NCBI GenBank assembly: GCA_029219585.1
Contig: JAQXTR010000056.1
Span: forward strand, 1 to 49,579
Direction: 5' to 3'
DNA length: 49,579 nucleotides
Origin: Clostridiales bacterium
GTDB lineage: Bacteria; Bacillota; Clostridia; UBA1381
Positions 32,851 through 41,843 of the stretch are shown here, in pieces. The stretch's first letter is position 1. The number at the start of each line of letters is the position of its first letter. The notes beneath the pieces are model-generated. The model was not told the origin of the DNA. It was given only the letters and a program-made list of their open reading frames with translations, and made no database searches. The translations under genes were made by a program, and so were the position numbers.

Positions 32851-34140
32851 TTATTTGCTGCCTGTTATCCGATCGCCGTACCACAGGTTCATATCCAGAT
32901 GTCCTTCTATAGTCCCCGCGCTGCCTGATGACGTATACTGCCACATTACATAGCTTCCTTCATAAGTGCAGCTGTCTGCATACTGAGCAACCCATCTGTA
33001 CCATGCAGGGTTTTCAAACTCGGGAGCAGTGAGATAATTTGTCCACCAATACTTGTTTGCATAAATACCCACTTCATATCCCGCCGCGCTGACAGCGTCG
33101 CAGAAAAGCTTTGCAAACCGTCCGCGTTCTTCATCTGTAAGCTGCGCCTGAATTTTATCCTCCATATCATAGAACACCGGCAGACTTATCTTCCTTCCGT
33201 TGAGAAGCCGCAGAACATGCTGTGCCTCGCTTTGTGCCTTCTCGGGTGTATTTGCATAGGAATACAGATATACTCCGTACGGAATACCCAGCCTTTCACA
33301 CTCCTGAACATTCCTGACCCACATCTTATCATCCTGTGATTCATAATCGCTTCCGTATCCGCAGCGTATTATGGCAAAATCAATATCATTTCTCATGCTC
33401 TCCCAGTCAATTACCCCCTGATGCTCACTTACATCTATCCCTATCATGGTAGGAGTCCTTCCCTGACTGTCATATATATTAAGCGTCGGCGGAACAGTCA
33501 TCCACGCTCCGCTTTCTGCCGCAGGCTCTTCTGTCACCTCCGCCGGCAGCTGTGTAGGTATCGGCTCTTCAGGCTCATCTGCCGCAGGATTGTTTTCTTC
33601 CGGCTCAGTTATCGGTATTGAGCCGGAATTTACTAATATTCTGCCTTTCTCACTGTCAAAATTCACACTTATTCCCACGTTTTCGCTTATGAATCTCACT
33701 GGGACCATTGTTTTCGTCTCGCCGCCGGGCTTATAAATAAGCTTCGGCACCACGCCGTCCGGTATAAGGCTGCGTTTGCTGTTTATATAGGCAGTATTGT
33801 CATTTATGTAAAGTCTTATGTATGTATATTTATACTGAACCTCAACGCATTTCTTGTCACCGTCGTATTCAACACTTGCTCCGCATGCCTCAAACACTTC
33901 ACGAAGCGGCACAACTGCGTGGTCATTGAATATAATGGGCTCCACCGCAGCTTCTATTTTCTCCCCGTTAACATATAAATCAAAGATTGAGCCGGTATAC
34001 CAATGCTCTGTGTCATCATAACATATTGTCATGCCGGGATTATACACCTGTGCCGAAACAGTCATCTGTAATATAAGTATTATAACTGCTGTCAGTATCA
34101 TTATGTAATGTTTTAAATTCTTCACTATTCTCTCCTTCAT
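32851..34140 (-). CDS. Secreted GH25 lysozyme with CuAO-N domain
   Basis: 429 residues from ATG 34140 (GAGGGA upstream). An N-terminal signal or anchor helix covers about residues 8-30. Residues about 35-165 form a CuAO-N domain (AVVPLREVFEACGASVEYD, MVPVRFISENVGISVNFD). A Pro/Glu/Thr linker (about 170-220) leads to a GH25 muramidase with D236 in GIDVSEHQG and the acid in PVFYDMED. GH25 enzymes cut the beta-1,4 bond of peptidoglycan after N-acetylmuramate. Gene position directly after ruvB (1-nt gap) suggests shared transcription, not shared function. A role in wall remodelling is likely. Confidence 0.88.
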   Translation of the reverse strand: MKERIVKNLKHYIMILTAVIILILQMTVSAQVYNPGMTICYDDTEHWYTGSIFDLYVNGEKIEAAVEPIIFNDHAVVPLREVFEACGASVEYDGDKKCVEVQYKYTYIRLYINDNTAYINSKRSLIPDGVVPKLIYKPGGETKTMVPVRFISENVGISVNFDSEKGRILVNSGSIPITEPEENNPAADEPEEPIPTQLPAEVTEEPAAESGAWMTVPPTLNIYDSQGRTPTMIGIDVSEHQGVIDWESMRNDIDFAIIRCGYGSDYESQDDKMWVRNVQECERLGIPYGVYLYSYANTPEKAQSEAQHVLRLLNGRKISLPVFYDMEDKIQAQLTDEERGRFAKLFCDAVSAAGYEVGIYANKYWWTNYLTAPEFENPAWYRWVAQYADSCTYEGSYVMWQYTSSGSAGTIEGHLDMNLWYGDRITGSK

Positions 34141-34141
34141 T

Positions 34142-35149
34142 TTATCCCTCAAATGGAATTTCAAAATGCTCATACGCCTGCTTTGTAGCTATTCTTCCCC
34201 GCGGAGTACGCGCGATAAAGCCAAGCTGCAGCAAATACGGCTCATAAACATCCTCTATCGTATTCGGTTCCTCACCAATTGTCGCCGCCAGCGTATCCAA
34301 CCCAACAGGACCGCCGCCGAAGTTCTCAATCATTGTACGTATCATACGGCTGTCGATTGCGTCAAGCCCCAGTTCATCAACCTCCATACGCTTAAGCGCC
34401 ATATCCGCCACTTCATAGGTTATAACGCCGTTTGCCCTGACCTGGGCAAAATCACGCACACGTTTTAAAAAGCGGTTTGCAAGACGCGGCGTTCCTCTTG
34501 AGCGCGATGCAATTTCAGCCGCTCCCTCATGGTCTATGGCAACCTCAAGGATACCTGCACTTCGCTCAACAATACTTGTAAGCTCCTCAGGAGTGTACAG
34601 CTCAAGACGACAAATCACGCCGAAACGATCACGCAAGGGAGCTGTAAGAAGCCCGGCGCGCGTAGTTGCACCTATAAGCGTAAAATGCGGCAGATCAATT
34701 CTGATTGACTTCGCAGACGGGCCTTTTCCTATAATAATGTCAAGCGAATAGTCCTCCATTGCAGGGTACAGAATTTCTTCAACCGTTCTTGACATACGGT
34801 GAATCTCATCTATAAACAGAATATCATGCTCCGAAAGATTGGTAAGTATTGCTGCAAGGTCTCCCGCCTTTTCAATTGCGGGTCCGCTTGTTATCCTTAT
34901 ATTAACACCCATCTCGTTGGCTATAATTCCCGCCAGCGTCGTTTTTCCCAAGCCCGGCGGTCCGTACAGCAGAACATGGTCAAGTGCCTCCTTGCGTTCA
35001 AGCGCCGCCTGTATATATACCTCAAGATTATCCTTTGCCTTTGCCTGTCCGACATATTCATCAAGCTTATGCGGTCTCAGACCATACTCAATATCCGCAT
35101 CCTCCCCGATAAATCCGCCGGTTACAAAGCGTTCATCCTCATCCATCAT
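34142..35149 (-). CDS. ruvB: Holliday junction branch migration ATPase RuvB
   Basis: 335 residues. Walker A is GPPGLGKTT, Walker B DEIHR, followed by the RuvB-specific [21 protein letters not shown] and sensor II region [19 protein letters not shown]. The C-terminal winged helix has [17 protein letters not shown]. It drives branch migration with RuvA, encoded 16 nt upstream. ruvC is not in the window. AAAGGGG precedes ATG 35149. Confidence 0.97.
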   Translation of the reverse strand: MMDEDERFVTGGFIGEDADIEYGLRPHKLDEYVGQAKAKDNLEVYIQAALERKEALDHVLLYGPPGLGKTTLAGIIANEMGVNIRITSGPAIEKAGDLAAILTNLSEHDILFIDEIHRMSRTVEEILYPAMEDYSLDIIIGKGPSAKSIRIDLPHFTLIGATTRAGLLTAPLRDRFGVICRLELYTPEELTSIVERSAGILEVAIDHEGAAEIASRSRGTPRLANRFLKRVRDFAQVRANGVITYEVADMALKRMEVDELGLDAIDSRMIRTMIENFGGGPVGLDTLAATIGEEPNTIEDVYEPYLLQLGFIARTPRGRIATKQAYEHFEIPFEG

Positions 35150-35165
35150 CTACAAAATCACCCCT

Positions 35166-35768
35166 TTACATAAGCTGTGCTAGAGCTTTCTTAATAAGCT
35201 CCTCGGTTGAAAGAGTGCCGTCAAGCTTGCCCAACACATTTTTTGCATCGTTTGGATTGTAGCCCAGAACCACAAGCGCGCTCAGCGCTTCAGCCTTATT
35301 ATCCATAACCGGCATTTCATGCTCGTCAGCTGCAATACCGGCATCACCGTCTATGCCTAACTCACTCTTGTCTATCTTGTCCTTAAGCTCTAAAATAATA
35401 CGTTTTGCCGCCTTCGGTCCCACACCCTGAGCTTTTGTGAGCAGCTTTGTATCCTCTGTAATGATCGCGGCAGCTATTTTCTGAGGCGACGCCGCAGAAA
35501 GAAGTGCAAGCCCCGCCTTCGGTCCCACACCCGAAACAGAGATAAGCATAAGATACATATGCTTTTCTTCCTCACTTGTAAAGCCGTAAAGCTCCATTGC
35601 ATCCTCCCTGACATTAAGACAGGTATACATTGTAATCTCAGAGCCTATAGGTCCCGAATTTTCAATATCGGTAAGCGTTGTATAAATAAGGTAGCCTACG
35701 CCGCCTGCGTCCACAACAATATAATTCCCGCCTTTTGCGGCAAGAGTTCCTTTTATATAATAATACAT
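35166..35768 (-). CDS. ruvA: Holliday junction DNA helicase subunit RuvA
   Basis: 200 residues from ATG 35768 with GGAGAG 6 nt upstream (the TTG two codons earlier is less likely). Domain I begins MYYYIKGTL. The two HhH motifs are MLISVSGVGPKAGLALLS and AQGVGPKAAKRIILELKDK. Domain III is ALSALVVLGYNPNDAKNVL. It binds four-way junctions and loads RuvB. Confidence 0.96.
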   Translation of the reverse strand: MYYYIKGTLAAKGGNYIVVDAGGVGYLIYTTLTDIENSGPIGSEITMYTCLNVREDAMELYGFTSEEEKHMYLMLISVSGVGPKAGLALLSAASPQKIAAAIITEDTKLLTKAQGVGPKAAKRIILELKDKIDKSELGIDGDAGIAADEHEMPVMDNKAEALSALVVLGYNPNDAKNVLGKLDGTLSTEELIKKALAQLM

Positions 35769-35799
35769 TATCAACTCTCCGTTTGATCAAATTAACAAA

Positions 35800-35828
35800 A
35801 TTATATCATAACCACACACACAAGTCAA
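35800..35828 (-). promoter_or_regulatory. SigmaA promoter of the ruvA operon
   Basis: Minus strand TTGACT (35828-35823), 17-bp spacer, TATAAT (35805-35800). It should drive ruvA-ruvB-lysozyme-rnmV. I saw no clear LexA/DinR box next to it. Confidence 0.85.
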
Positions 35829-35858
35829 TAAAATCGTCGTATATGATTACAAACATAT

Positions 35859-36761
35859 TTACAGATGTTCTTTTGTACCGGTAAATTCGGGAATAAAGCT
35901 TTCGCTTGCAGCCTCTCCGTCCTGAACGAACACCCGCTCCATTCCGAGCCGTCGACACAGATCAACCGCCGCCCTGTACGCACGGACGTCAAGCCTGCCG
36001 TTAAGCCTCTCTATTCCCTCTATATGCCTTACAGGCGTATATTGATTCATAAGACTGAAATACACCTTATCTCCGAAATGCTTATGTATATAATTTATTA
36101 TATGAACAGTATCCGACAGTCTTCCCGGCAGCATCAGGTGACGTATTATCATCCCTCTCCGCATAATTCCGTTTTGATCAAGCTCAGGGGTGCCCACCTG
36201 ATGATACATACTGTCAAGCGCTGCTGCGGTATGTTCAAGATAGTCCGGCGCTTTTGAATATCGTGCCGCAGTTTTGTTATCATAATATTTAAAATCCGGC
36301 ATATAGATATCCACATAGCCGCAAAGCATTTCTATTGTTTCCGGCAGCTCATAGCCGCCTGTATTATACACAACCGGCAGAACCATTCCGTTTGCCCCGG
36401 CAATTAGGAGCGCTGCTATTATCTGCGGTACATAGTGCGTTGGTGTGACAAGATTTATATTGTTCGCCCCCTGCCGCTGCAAATCCAGAAATATTTCAGC
36501 CAATTCTTCCTCCGTTACAGCATAACCCAGATTATTTGTGCTGACTTCATAATTCTGACAGTATACACACTTCATTGTACAATTCGAGAAAAATACTGTA
36601 CCGGAGCCGGAGCTGCCGCTTATACAAGGTTCTTCCCAGAAATGCAGTGCCGCACGTGCAATCCTGACCTCCCTGCCCGCGCCGCAGAAGCCGCGTTCTC
36701 CGTTCAGTCTGTTCACGCCGCACCGTCTTGGGCACAGGCGGCAGTTTTCAAGCGCCTTCAT
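35859..36761 (-). CDS. Radical SAM protein (PflA-related, YflA-type)
   Basis: 300 residues from ATG 36761 (GGTGA upstream; GTG 36770 is an alternative). It begins ENCRLCPRRCGVNR and RGFCGAG, a cysteine-rich lead, then the radical SAM motif FFSNCTMKCVYCQNYEVS (CxxxCxxC for a 4Fe-4S cluster), followed by the barrel (VVYNTGGYE, VDIYMPDFKYYD, MIIRHLMLPG). Homologues are called putative pyruvate formate-lyase activating proteins, but the true target is unknown. Its start overlaps the end of rqcH by 14 nt. Confidence 0.85.
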   Translation of the reverse strand: MKALENCRLCPRRCGVNRLNGERGFCGAGREVRIARAALHFWEEPCISGSSGSGTVFFSNCTMKCVYCQNYEVSTNNLGYAVTEEELAEIFLDLQRQGANNINLVTPTHYVPQIIAALLIAGANGMVLPVVYNTGGYELPETIEMLCGYVDIYMPDFKYYDNKTAARYSKAPDYLEHTAAALDSMYHQVGTPELDQNGIMRRGMIIRHLMLPGRLSDTVHIINYIHKHFGDKVYFSLMNQYTPVRHIEGIERLNGRLDVRAYRAAVDLCRRLGMERVFVQDGEAASESFIPEFTGTKEHL

Positions 36762-38499
36762 TGTTATCACCGATTAAGGACGGCTTTACATATACCGTAT
36801 TATAGCCGTCATATATTACCATCCCCGGCTTTGCGCCGTTTGGCTTATGCACGTTCTTTATTACAGTATAATCAACGGGGACCTGTGCGCTCTCACGCGC
36901 CTTTGAGTAATACGCAGCAAGCTGCGCAGCTTCAAGTATTGTCCGCTTTGGCACTTCCTTGTCAAGCCCCAGCTTTATAACCGTGTGAGAACCGTGTATA
37001 TCCTTGGTGTGAAACCACCAGTCTGAATTATTTGCATATCTCAGCGTCAGATAATCATTCTGGGTATTGTTTCTTCCGACGTATATATCAAAGCCGTCAC
37101 TTGATACAAAATGCATAGGCTTTGAAGCAGCAGCCCTCTTTTTCCTGCTTCCGTTCGTTTTACGCTGAATATAACCCTGCTCCGCAAGCTCGTTTCGAAT
37201 CGCTGTTATATCTTCAACCGCCTCTGCATTCTCCGCCATGGTCAACGTACTTTCAATATATTCGAGATCTGCCCTTGCAGCTTCAAGCTGCTTTGCCGCC
37301 TCCGTCAGCGCGGTCTTGGATTTGTTGTATTTCTTATACCATCTCTGTGCGTTCTTCGCCGGAGACAAGGACGGGTCAAGCGCAATCTTTACCGTGCTTC
37401 CCGGCTCATAGAAATTTTCCGTTTCAATTTCCTTCATCCCTTCTTTAATCCGGTATATATTCGCCGTCAGCAGATCTCCGTATACTCTGTATTCATCAAG
37501 TCTCTGCGCATCCTTAATGGTTCTTTCAAGAATTGATATCTTCTTTGCCGTACGCTCCGCACAATTGCCAAGCAGCTTTATTACATCGGCGCTTTTCTGC
37601 CTCATTCTGTCATGCATATCACGCTTGTAATAAAATGAATCCACAAGCCTGTTCATGCTGTCATAATATTCAACCTCCGCCATCGTCTCATACTGCTTTA
37701 TATCCGTCGCGGAAAATTCAATAATTTTCCCGGTGTTTTTATCGGTTATCATGCACGGGCGGAAATCATCGCTTCTCACAGCTTTTGCAAGCTTCAGAAC
37801 CGAAAGCTTCAGCTCCGCAGCCTTATTGGTATTTATATCCTGAGCATTTATGTCCGTGGTCTGAAATACAGAATAAACAAGCTCCCTCGCAGTAAGAGGG
37901 CTTATTCCGGCGATTGCGGAAATAAGCGCTCTGTCAGCCTTAATCGGCTTGTCAAAGCTCAGCACACTGTCTATATCAAAATCAATCAACGCCCTTTTTT
38001 CCTGCTTTGGCGGAGCCTCATAAAGACCGCCCGGCAAAATCTCACGCACGGAGCTTACCGATTCATCAATATGCTTTATTGCGTCTATTATTCTGTTTTC
38101 ACTGTTTATTAGAATTATGTTGGAATGTCTTCCCATAATTTCAATAATAAGCTGCTTCATTGTGAGATCACCAAGCTCATCATAGCTTTCAACCGCAATC
38201 CTGACTATTCTCTCAAATCCCGACTGTTCAACCGAAACAATCCTGCCGCTGCCTATGTGCTTTCTTAGCAGCATACAGAACAACGGAGCAGTCTGAGGAT
38301 TTTTCTTCGATGCATCTGTAAGGTGTAGTCTGGGATGAGCCGAGCTTGCCGAAACCACCAGCTTATAATGCTCCTCTCGGGTACGCACATGAATTACAAT
38401 TTCATCACGCTCCGGCTGAGAGATTTTATCAATCCGACCTCCTTGCAGACACTGCAGTTCTTCTGTTATCGCGCGTATTGCAACCGCATCAAGCGCCAT
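36748..38499 (-). CDS. rqcH: Ribosome quality control protein RqcH (NFACT, Rqc2 homologue)
   Basis: 583 residues. The NFACT-N domain (about 1-190) is followed by helix-hairpin-helix and long coiled-coil regions (about 270-440), then the NFACT-R domain with PMHFVSSDGFDIYVGRNN and SDWWFHTKDIHGSHTVIK. RqcH recruits alanyl-tRNA to stalled 50S subunits and extends the stuck chain with alanine tails; older annotations call it fibronectin-binding FbpA. At the position of the reported essential Asp-Arg pair this protein has E96-R97 (SGFERIVRI). It is encoded 11 nt after pcrA. Confidence 0.92.
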   Translation of the reverse strand: MALDAVAIRAITEELQCLQGGRIDKISQPERDEIVIHVRTREEHYKLVVSASSAHPRLHLTDASKKNPQTAPLFCMLLRKHIGSGRIVSVEQSGFERIVRIAVESYDELGDLTMKQLIIEIMGRHSNIILINSENRIIDAIKHIDESVSSVREILPGGLYEAPPKQEKRALIDFDIDSVLSFDKPIKADRALISAIAGISPLTARELVYSVFQTTDINAQDINTNKAAELKLSVLKLAKAVRSDDFRPCMITDKNTGKIIEFSATDIKQYETMAEVEYYDSMNRLVDSFYYKRDMHDRMRQKSADVIKLLGNCAERTAKKISILERTIKDAQRLDEYRVYGDLLTANIYRIKEGMKEIETENFYEPGSTVKIALDPSLSPAKNAQRWYKKYNKSKTALTEAAKQLEAARADLEYIESTLTMAENAEAVEDITAIRNELAEQGYIQRKTNGSRKKRAAASKPMHFVSSDGFDIYVGRNNTQNDYLTLRYANNSDWWFHTKDIHGSHTVIKLGLDKEVPKRTILEAAQLAAYYSKARESAQVPVDYTVIKNVHKPNGAKPGMVIYDGYNTVYVKPSLIGDNNEGA

Positions 38500-38510
38500 A
38501 TTATCCCTCC

Positions 38511-40712
38511 TTACTCTACCTTTTCCAGCTTCGCAAACGCCGCCATGAGGCGCTTTGTTCCGGCATTGTCAAAATCTATAAGTAAAATTGAATCCTTGCC
38601 GAACGCCTGAGCTGAAATCACTGTTCCATCCCCGAACTTTCTGTGACGGACTCTGTCTCCCGCGTCAAAATGCGACATATCCATTGACACGGCTTTCTTC
38701 TGTTCATATACCTCCGTCCTGACCGTTTCTCTCTTCAGATTAAAACCGAAATCTTCAAGACTATGCTTTACCCTGTTTCTCACAGGGCTCATATCCTCTA
38801 TATATTCAGTCGGAATTTCGTCAAAGAAACGCGACGCTTCACTCTGCTCAATTTTACCGAACCTGAAACGGTTCATTGCCCTTGTGACATAAAGCTTTTC
38901 CTTTGCCCTTGTTATGGCAACATAGCACAAGCGTCGCTCCTCCTCCGTCTCCTCCTCATCCACAGATGATTTTGTACCCGGAAAAACTCCTTCCTCCATT
39001 CCCGTCAGAAATACGACCGGAAATTCAAGTCCCTTTGCGCTATGTATTGTCATCATGACAACATAATCCTCGCTTTCATCATAATCATCAATGTCGGAAA
39101 CCATTGTAACGGACTCAAGAAATTCTCCCAACTCTCCGCTTGTTTCGGGATCTTCATAATACTCTGTTACGAGATTGCAGAATTCCTCTATGTTTTCAAG
39201 CCTTGTCTGTGACTCTATCGTCCCCTCGTCCTCAAGCATTTTCTGATAGCCCGTCTCAAGCAGAACCTTCTTTACAAATTTATCTATTGTAAGCTCGCCC
39301 GCAAGCTTTCGCAGACGCTTTATAATATCTGCAAACGCCGTAAGTCTCGGAGCCGCAGCCTTTAAATCGGGGTATGCTGCCACGCTCTGTATAACCCGAT
39401 AGCAGCTTATATCCTTTTCAGACGCATGCTGCTGTAATCTCTCAATAGTGGTATTCCCGATTTTCCGCTTAGGCTCGTTTATTATCCTTTTCAGACTCAC
39501 ATCATCATCAGGATTATATATAACTCTCAGATAAGCGGTTATATCCTTTATTTCCTTACGGTCGTAGAAGCGCAGGCCTGCCAATACCTTATACGGAATT
39601 GCATTTTTCATCAGCGCTTCCTCTATCGCGCGTGACTGAGCGTTTGTCCTGTACAGAATTGCGCAGGATTTATAATTTCCCTTTTCCTTATATACTCTTT
39701 CTATCTGTCCGGCAATAAAGTCCGCCTCATCCCGGTCTGTCGAAGCGGTATATGCAAAAATTTTCTCTCCGTCTGATTTATTTGTCCAGAGATTCTTTCC
39801 CATTCTTTTTCTGTTATTTGCAATAACACGATTCGCGGTATTGAGAATAGTTGAGGTTGAGCGGTAATTCTGCTCCAGCATGACCTTCTTTGCATCTGCA
39901 TAATCCGATTCAAAGTCAAGAATATTATTCACATTCGCTCCTCTGAACTTATATATGCTTTGGTCGTCATCACCTACAACGCATATATTACCGTAGCCCT
40001 GTGCAAGAATACCGATCATTGCATATTGTGTGTTATTTGTATCCTGATACTCATCCACAAGTATGTATTGGAAACGCTCCTGATATTTTTCCGCAACATC
40101 CGGATTATTCTTTAATATCTTTACCGTAAGCATGAGAATATCATCAAAATCAAGAGCATTATTTCTTTTCAGCTTCTTCTGATAAAGACTGTACAGCTCT
40201 TCGATTATCCGGCTGCGCATATTGTTTCCGTATACGGCAGTGTAGGAATCCGGCTCAACCATATTATTCTTCGCGTTTGAAACCGCACTTAGCACCGCAC
40301 GAACCGGAAAGGTCTTTTCCTCAATATTAAGCTCTTTCTCACACTCCTTCATCAGCGTCCGTGCATCCGCACTATCATATATAACAAATTCCTTGTCGTA
40401 CCCCTCACGGTCTATGCAGGTGCGCAGTATACGGACACATACGGAATGAAAGGTGCCTATCCACATAGACTTAGCTTCACTCCCTACAATACGTTCTATT
40501 CTTTCCCGCATCTCCCTTGCCGCCTTATTCGTAAAGGTAATTGCAAGTATATTCCACGGCTTGGCAAATGTATTCTGTAAAATATATGCTACTCTTGCCG
40601 CAAGCACCGTTGTCTTTCCGCTGCCGGCTCCGGCGAGCACGAGAAGCGGGCCGTCTATCGTAGTAACAGCCTCAAGCTGCTTATCATTCAATCTTTTGAG
40701 ATAATTTTCCAT
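38511..40712 (-). CDS. pcrA: ATP-dependent DNA helicase PcrA/UvrD
   Basis: 733 residues of superfamily 1A. Motifs: Q/I VLAGAGSGKTT, Ia ITFTNKAAREM, II LVDEYQDTN, III VGDDDQSIYKFRGA, IV LEQNYRST, V TIHSAKGLEF, VI LCYVAITRAKE. The C-terminal extension (GDRVRHRKFGDGTVIS) is the PcrA-type Tudor-like RNA polymerase-binding tail. It is a 3'-5' helicase of repair and replication. Complete length is as in other Firmicutes. Confidence 0.96.
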   Translation of the reverse strand: MENYLKRLNDKQLEAVTTIDGPLLVLAGAGSGKTTVLAARVAYILQNTFAKPWNILAITFTNKAAREMRERIERIVGSEAKSMWIGTFHSVCVRILRTCIDREGYDKEFVIYDSADARTLMKECEKELNIEEKTFPVRAVLSAVSNAKNNMVEPDSYTAVYGNNMRSRIIEELYSLYQKKLKRNNALDFDDILMLTVKILKNNPDVAEKYQERFQYILVDEYQDTNNTQYAMIGILAQGYGNICVVGDDDQSIYKFRGANVNNILDFESDYADAKKVMLEQNYRSTSTILNTANRVIANNRKRMGKNLWTNKSDGEKIFAYTASTDRDEADFIAGQIERVYKEKGNYKSCAILYRTNAQSRAIEEALMKNAIPYKVLAGLRFYDRKEIKDITAYLRVIYNPDDDVSLKRIINEPKRKIGNTTIERLQQHASEKDISCYRVIQSVAAYPDLKAAAPRLTAFADIIKRLRKLAGELTIDKFVKKVLLETGYQKMLEDEGTIESQTRLENIEEFCNLVTEYYEDPETSGELGEFLESVTMVSDIDDYDESEDYVVMMTIHSAKGLEFPVVFLTGMEEGVFPGTKSSVDEEETEEERRLCYVAITRAKEKLYVTRAMNRFRFGKIEQSEASRFFDEIPTEYIEDMSPVRNRVKHSLEDFGFNLKRETVRTEVYEQKKAVSMDMSHFDAGDRVRHRKFGDGTVISAQAFGKDSILLIDFDNAGTKRLMAAFAKLEKVE

Positions 40713-40744
40713 TTTTTTGTTCCTCTTTAATACAAAAATAACTC

Positions 40745-40822
40745 ATTATACAGTATAACACAAAATTCAGAAAAAAGCTATGCTTTTTTACACCAATTTA
40801 AGAATAAGTTTTGCAGTATAAT
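40745..40822. promoter_or_regulatory. Divergent promoter region pcrA / SpoIVB-type gene
   Basis: For pcrA: TATAAT on the minus strand (40750-40745) with a weak TTTCTG 17 bp upstream. For the plus gene: TATAAT (40817-40822) without a normal -35, preceded by TTTACA (40787) and TTTAAG (40797), 10 bp apart. Between them lies the palindrome AAAAAAGC-TAT-GCTTTTTT (40771-40789). Confidence 0.5.
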
Positions 40823-40862
40823 GTAATCGACAAAATCAGACAATATATGTGTAAGGACGGTG

Positions 40863-41843
40863 ATGAAAATGAATAAAGCCTATAAGGGTTTTACAGCCCT
40901 TATTGCTGTTTTTATGATGACAGCATCAGCTGAGGCAATGGAGGTTATTCCCTCCGGCGAGTGTGTCGGAGTAAAGCTTTACACCGACGGGCTTGTGGTT
41001 GTTGATACAACGGCATTAACGGCAAAAGACGGAACAACAATCGATATTGCCTCAGACTGCGGTATTGAAAAAGGCGATATAATAAAAAAATTAAACGGAG
41101 AACGAATGCTTTCCAATGAGATGATTACCGACAGACTTAAAAAGCTTTCAGGTTCAGACGTAATTCTGACAATCTCTCATAATAATGAGGAACGCGATGT
41201 AACCGTTACCCCTGCAGACACAGAGGACGGACCTAAGCTTGGACTATGGCTCCGCGACAGTACGGCAGGTCTGGGTACAATTACCTGCTATACTGACGAA
41301 GGCTTTGCCGCACTTGGTCATGGGATATGTGATATTGATACCGGAAATATTATGCCCGTTGAACGAGGAATTATTCAAGGCTGCACAATTCTTGCAGTTT
41401 CAAAAGGGGCTGACGGAGCACCGGGCGCAATGACAGGGAATATAGACGGAAACGAGCTGGGAACGGTAACCCAAAACACCGACCGCGGAATTTTCGGAAT
41501 CCTTTCATCCGAGCCTACAGGTCAGCCTGTTGAGGTTGCGGAGAAATCTGAGGTCAAATGCGGAGACGCAAAAATCCTCGCCGATATAGACGGCGAGGGT
41601 GTTAAAGAATATTCAATCGAAATAAAGCGTATCGCTCCTCCGTTATTCGGAACCAAGGATATGGTCATAAAGATTACCGACAAGGACTTAATCGGCAAAA
41701 CAGGCGGAATCGTCCAGGGTATGAGCGGAGCTCCCATAATTCAGAACAATAAGCTTGCCGGAGCTGTAACACACGTTTTTGTAAACGACTCTGCCTCAGG
41801 ATATGCAATTCTTGCCGAGCATATGCTTAAGGATCAGGATTAA
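40863..41843 (+). CDS. SpoIVB-type serine peptidase (S55) with PDZ domain
   Basis: 326 residues from ATG 40863 (AAGGA 6 nt upstream). An N-terminal signal/anchor helix (about 5-23) is followed by a PDZ domain (GIEKGDIIKKLNGERMLSNEMI) and an S55 peptidase with H153 in ALGHGICD and S288 in QGMSGAPIIQ, the pair known from B. subtilis SpoIVB. SpoIVB cuts SpoIVFA in the forespore to release sigmaK activation. The gene is not beside spo0A, where spoIVB usually sits, so it may be the main copy or a paralogue. Its last 4 bases overlap the convergent SLH gene. Confidence 0.87.
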   Translation: MKMNKAYKGFTALIAVFMMTASAEAMEVIPSGECVGVKLYTDGLVVVDTTALTAKDGTTIDIASDCGIEKGDIIKKLNGERMLSNEMITDRLKKLSGSDVILTISHNNEERDVTVTPADTEDGPKLGLWLRDSTAGLGTITCYTDEGFAALGHGICDIDTGNIMPVERGIIQGCTILAVSKGADGAPGAMTGNIDGNELGTVTQNTDRGIFGILSSEPTGQPVEVAEKSEVKCGDAKILADIDGEGVKEYSIEIKRIAPPLFGTKDMVIKITDKDLIGKTGGIVQGMSGAPIIQNNKLAGAVTHVFVNDSASGYAILAEHMLKDQD

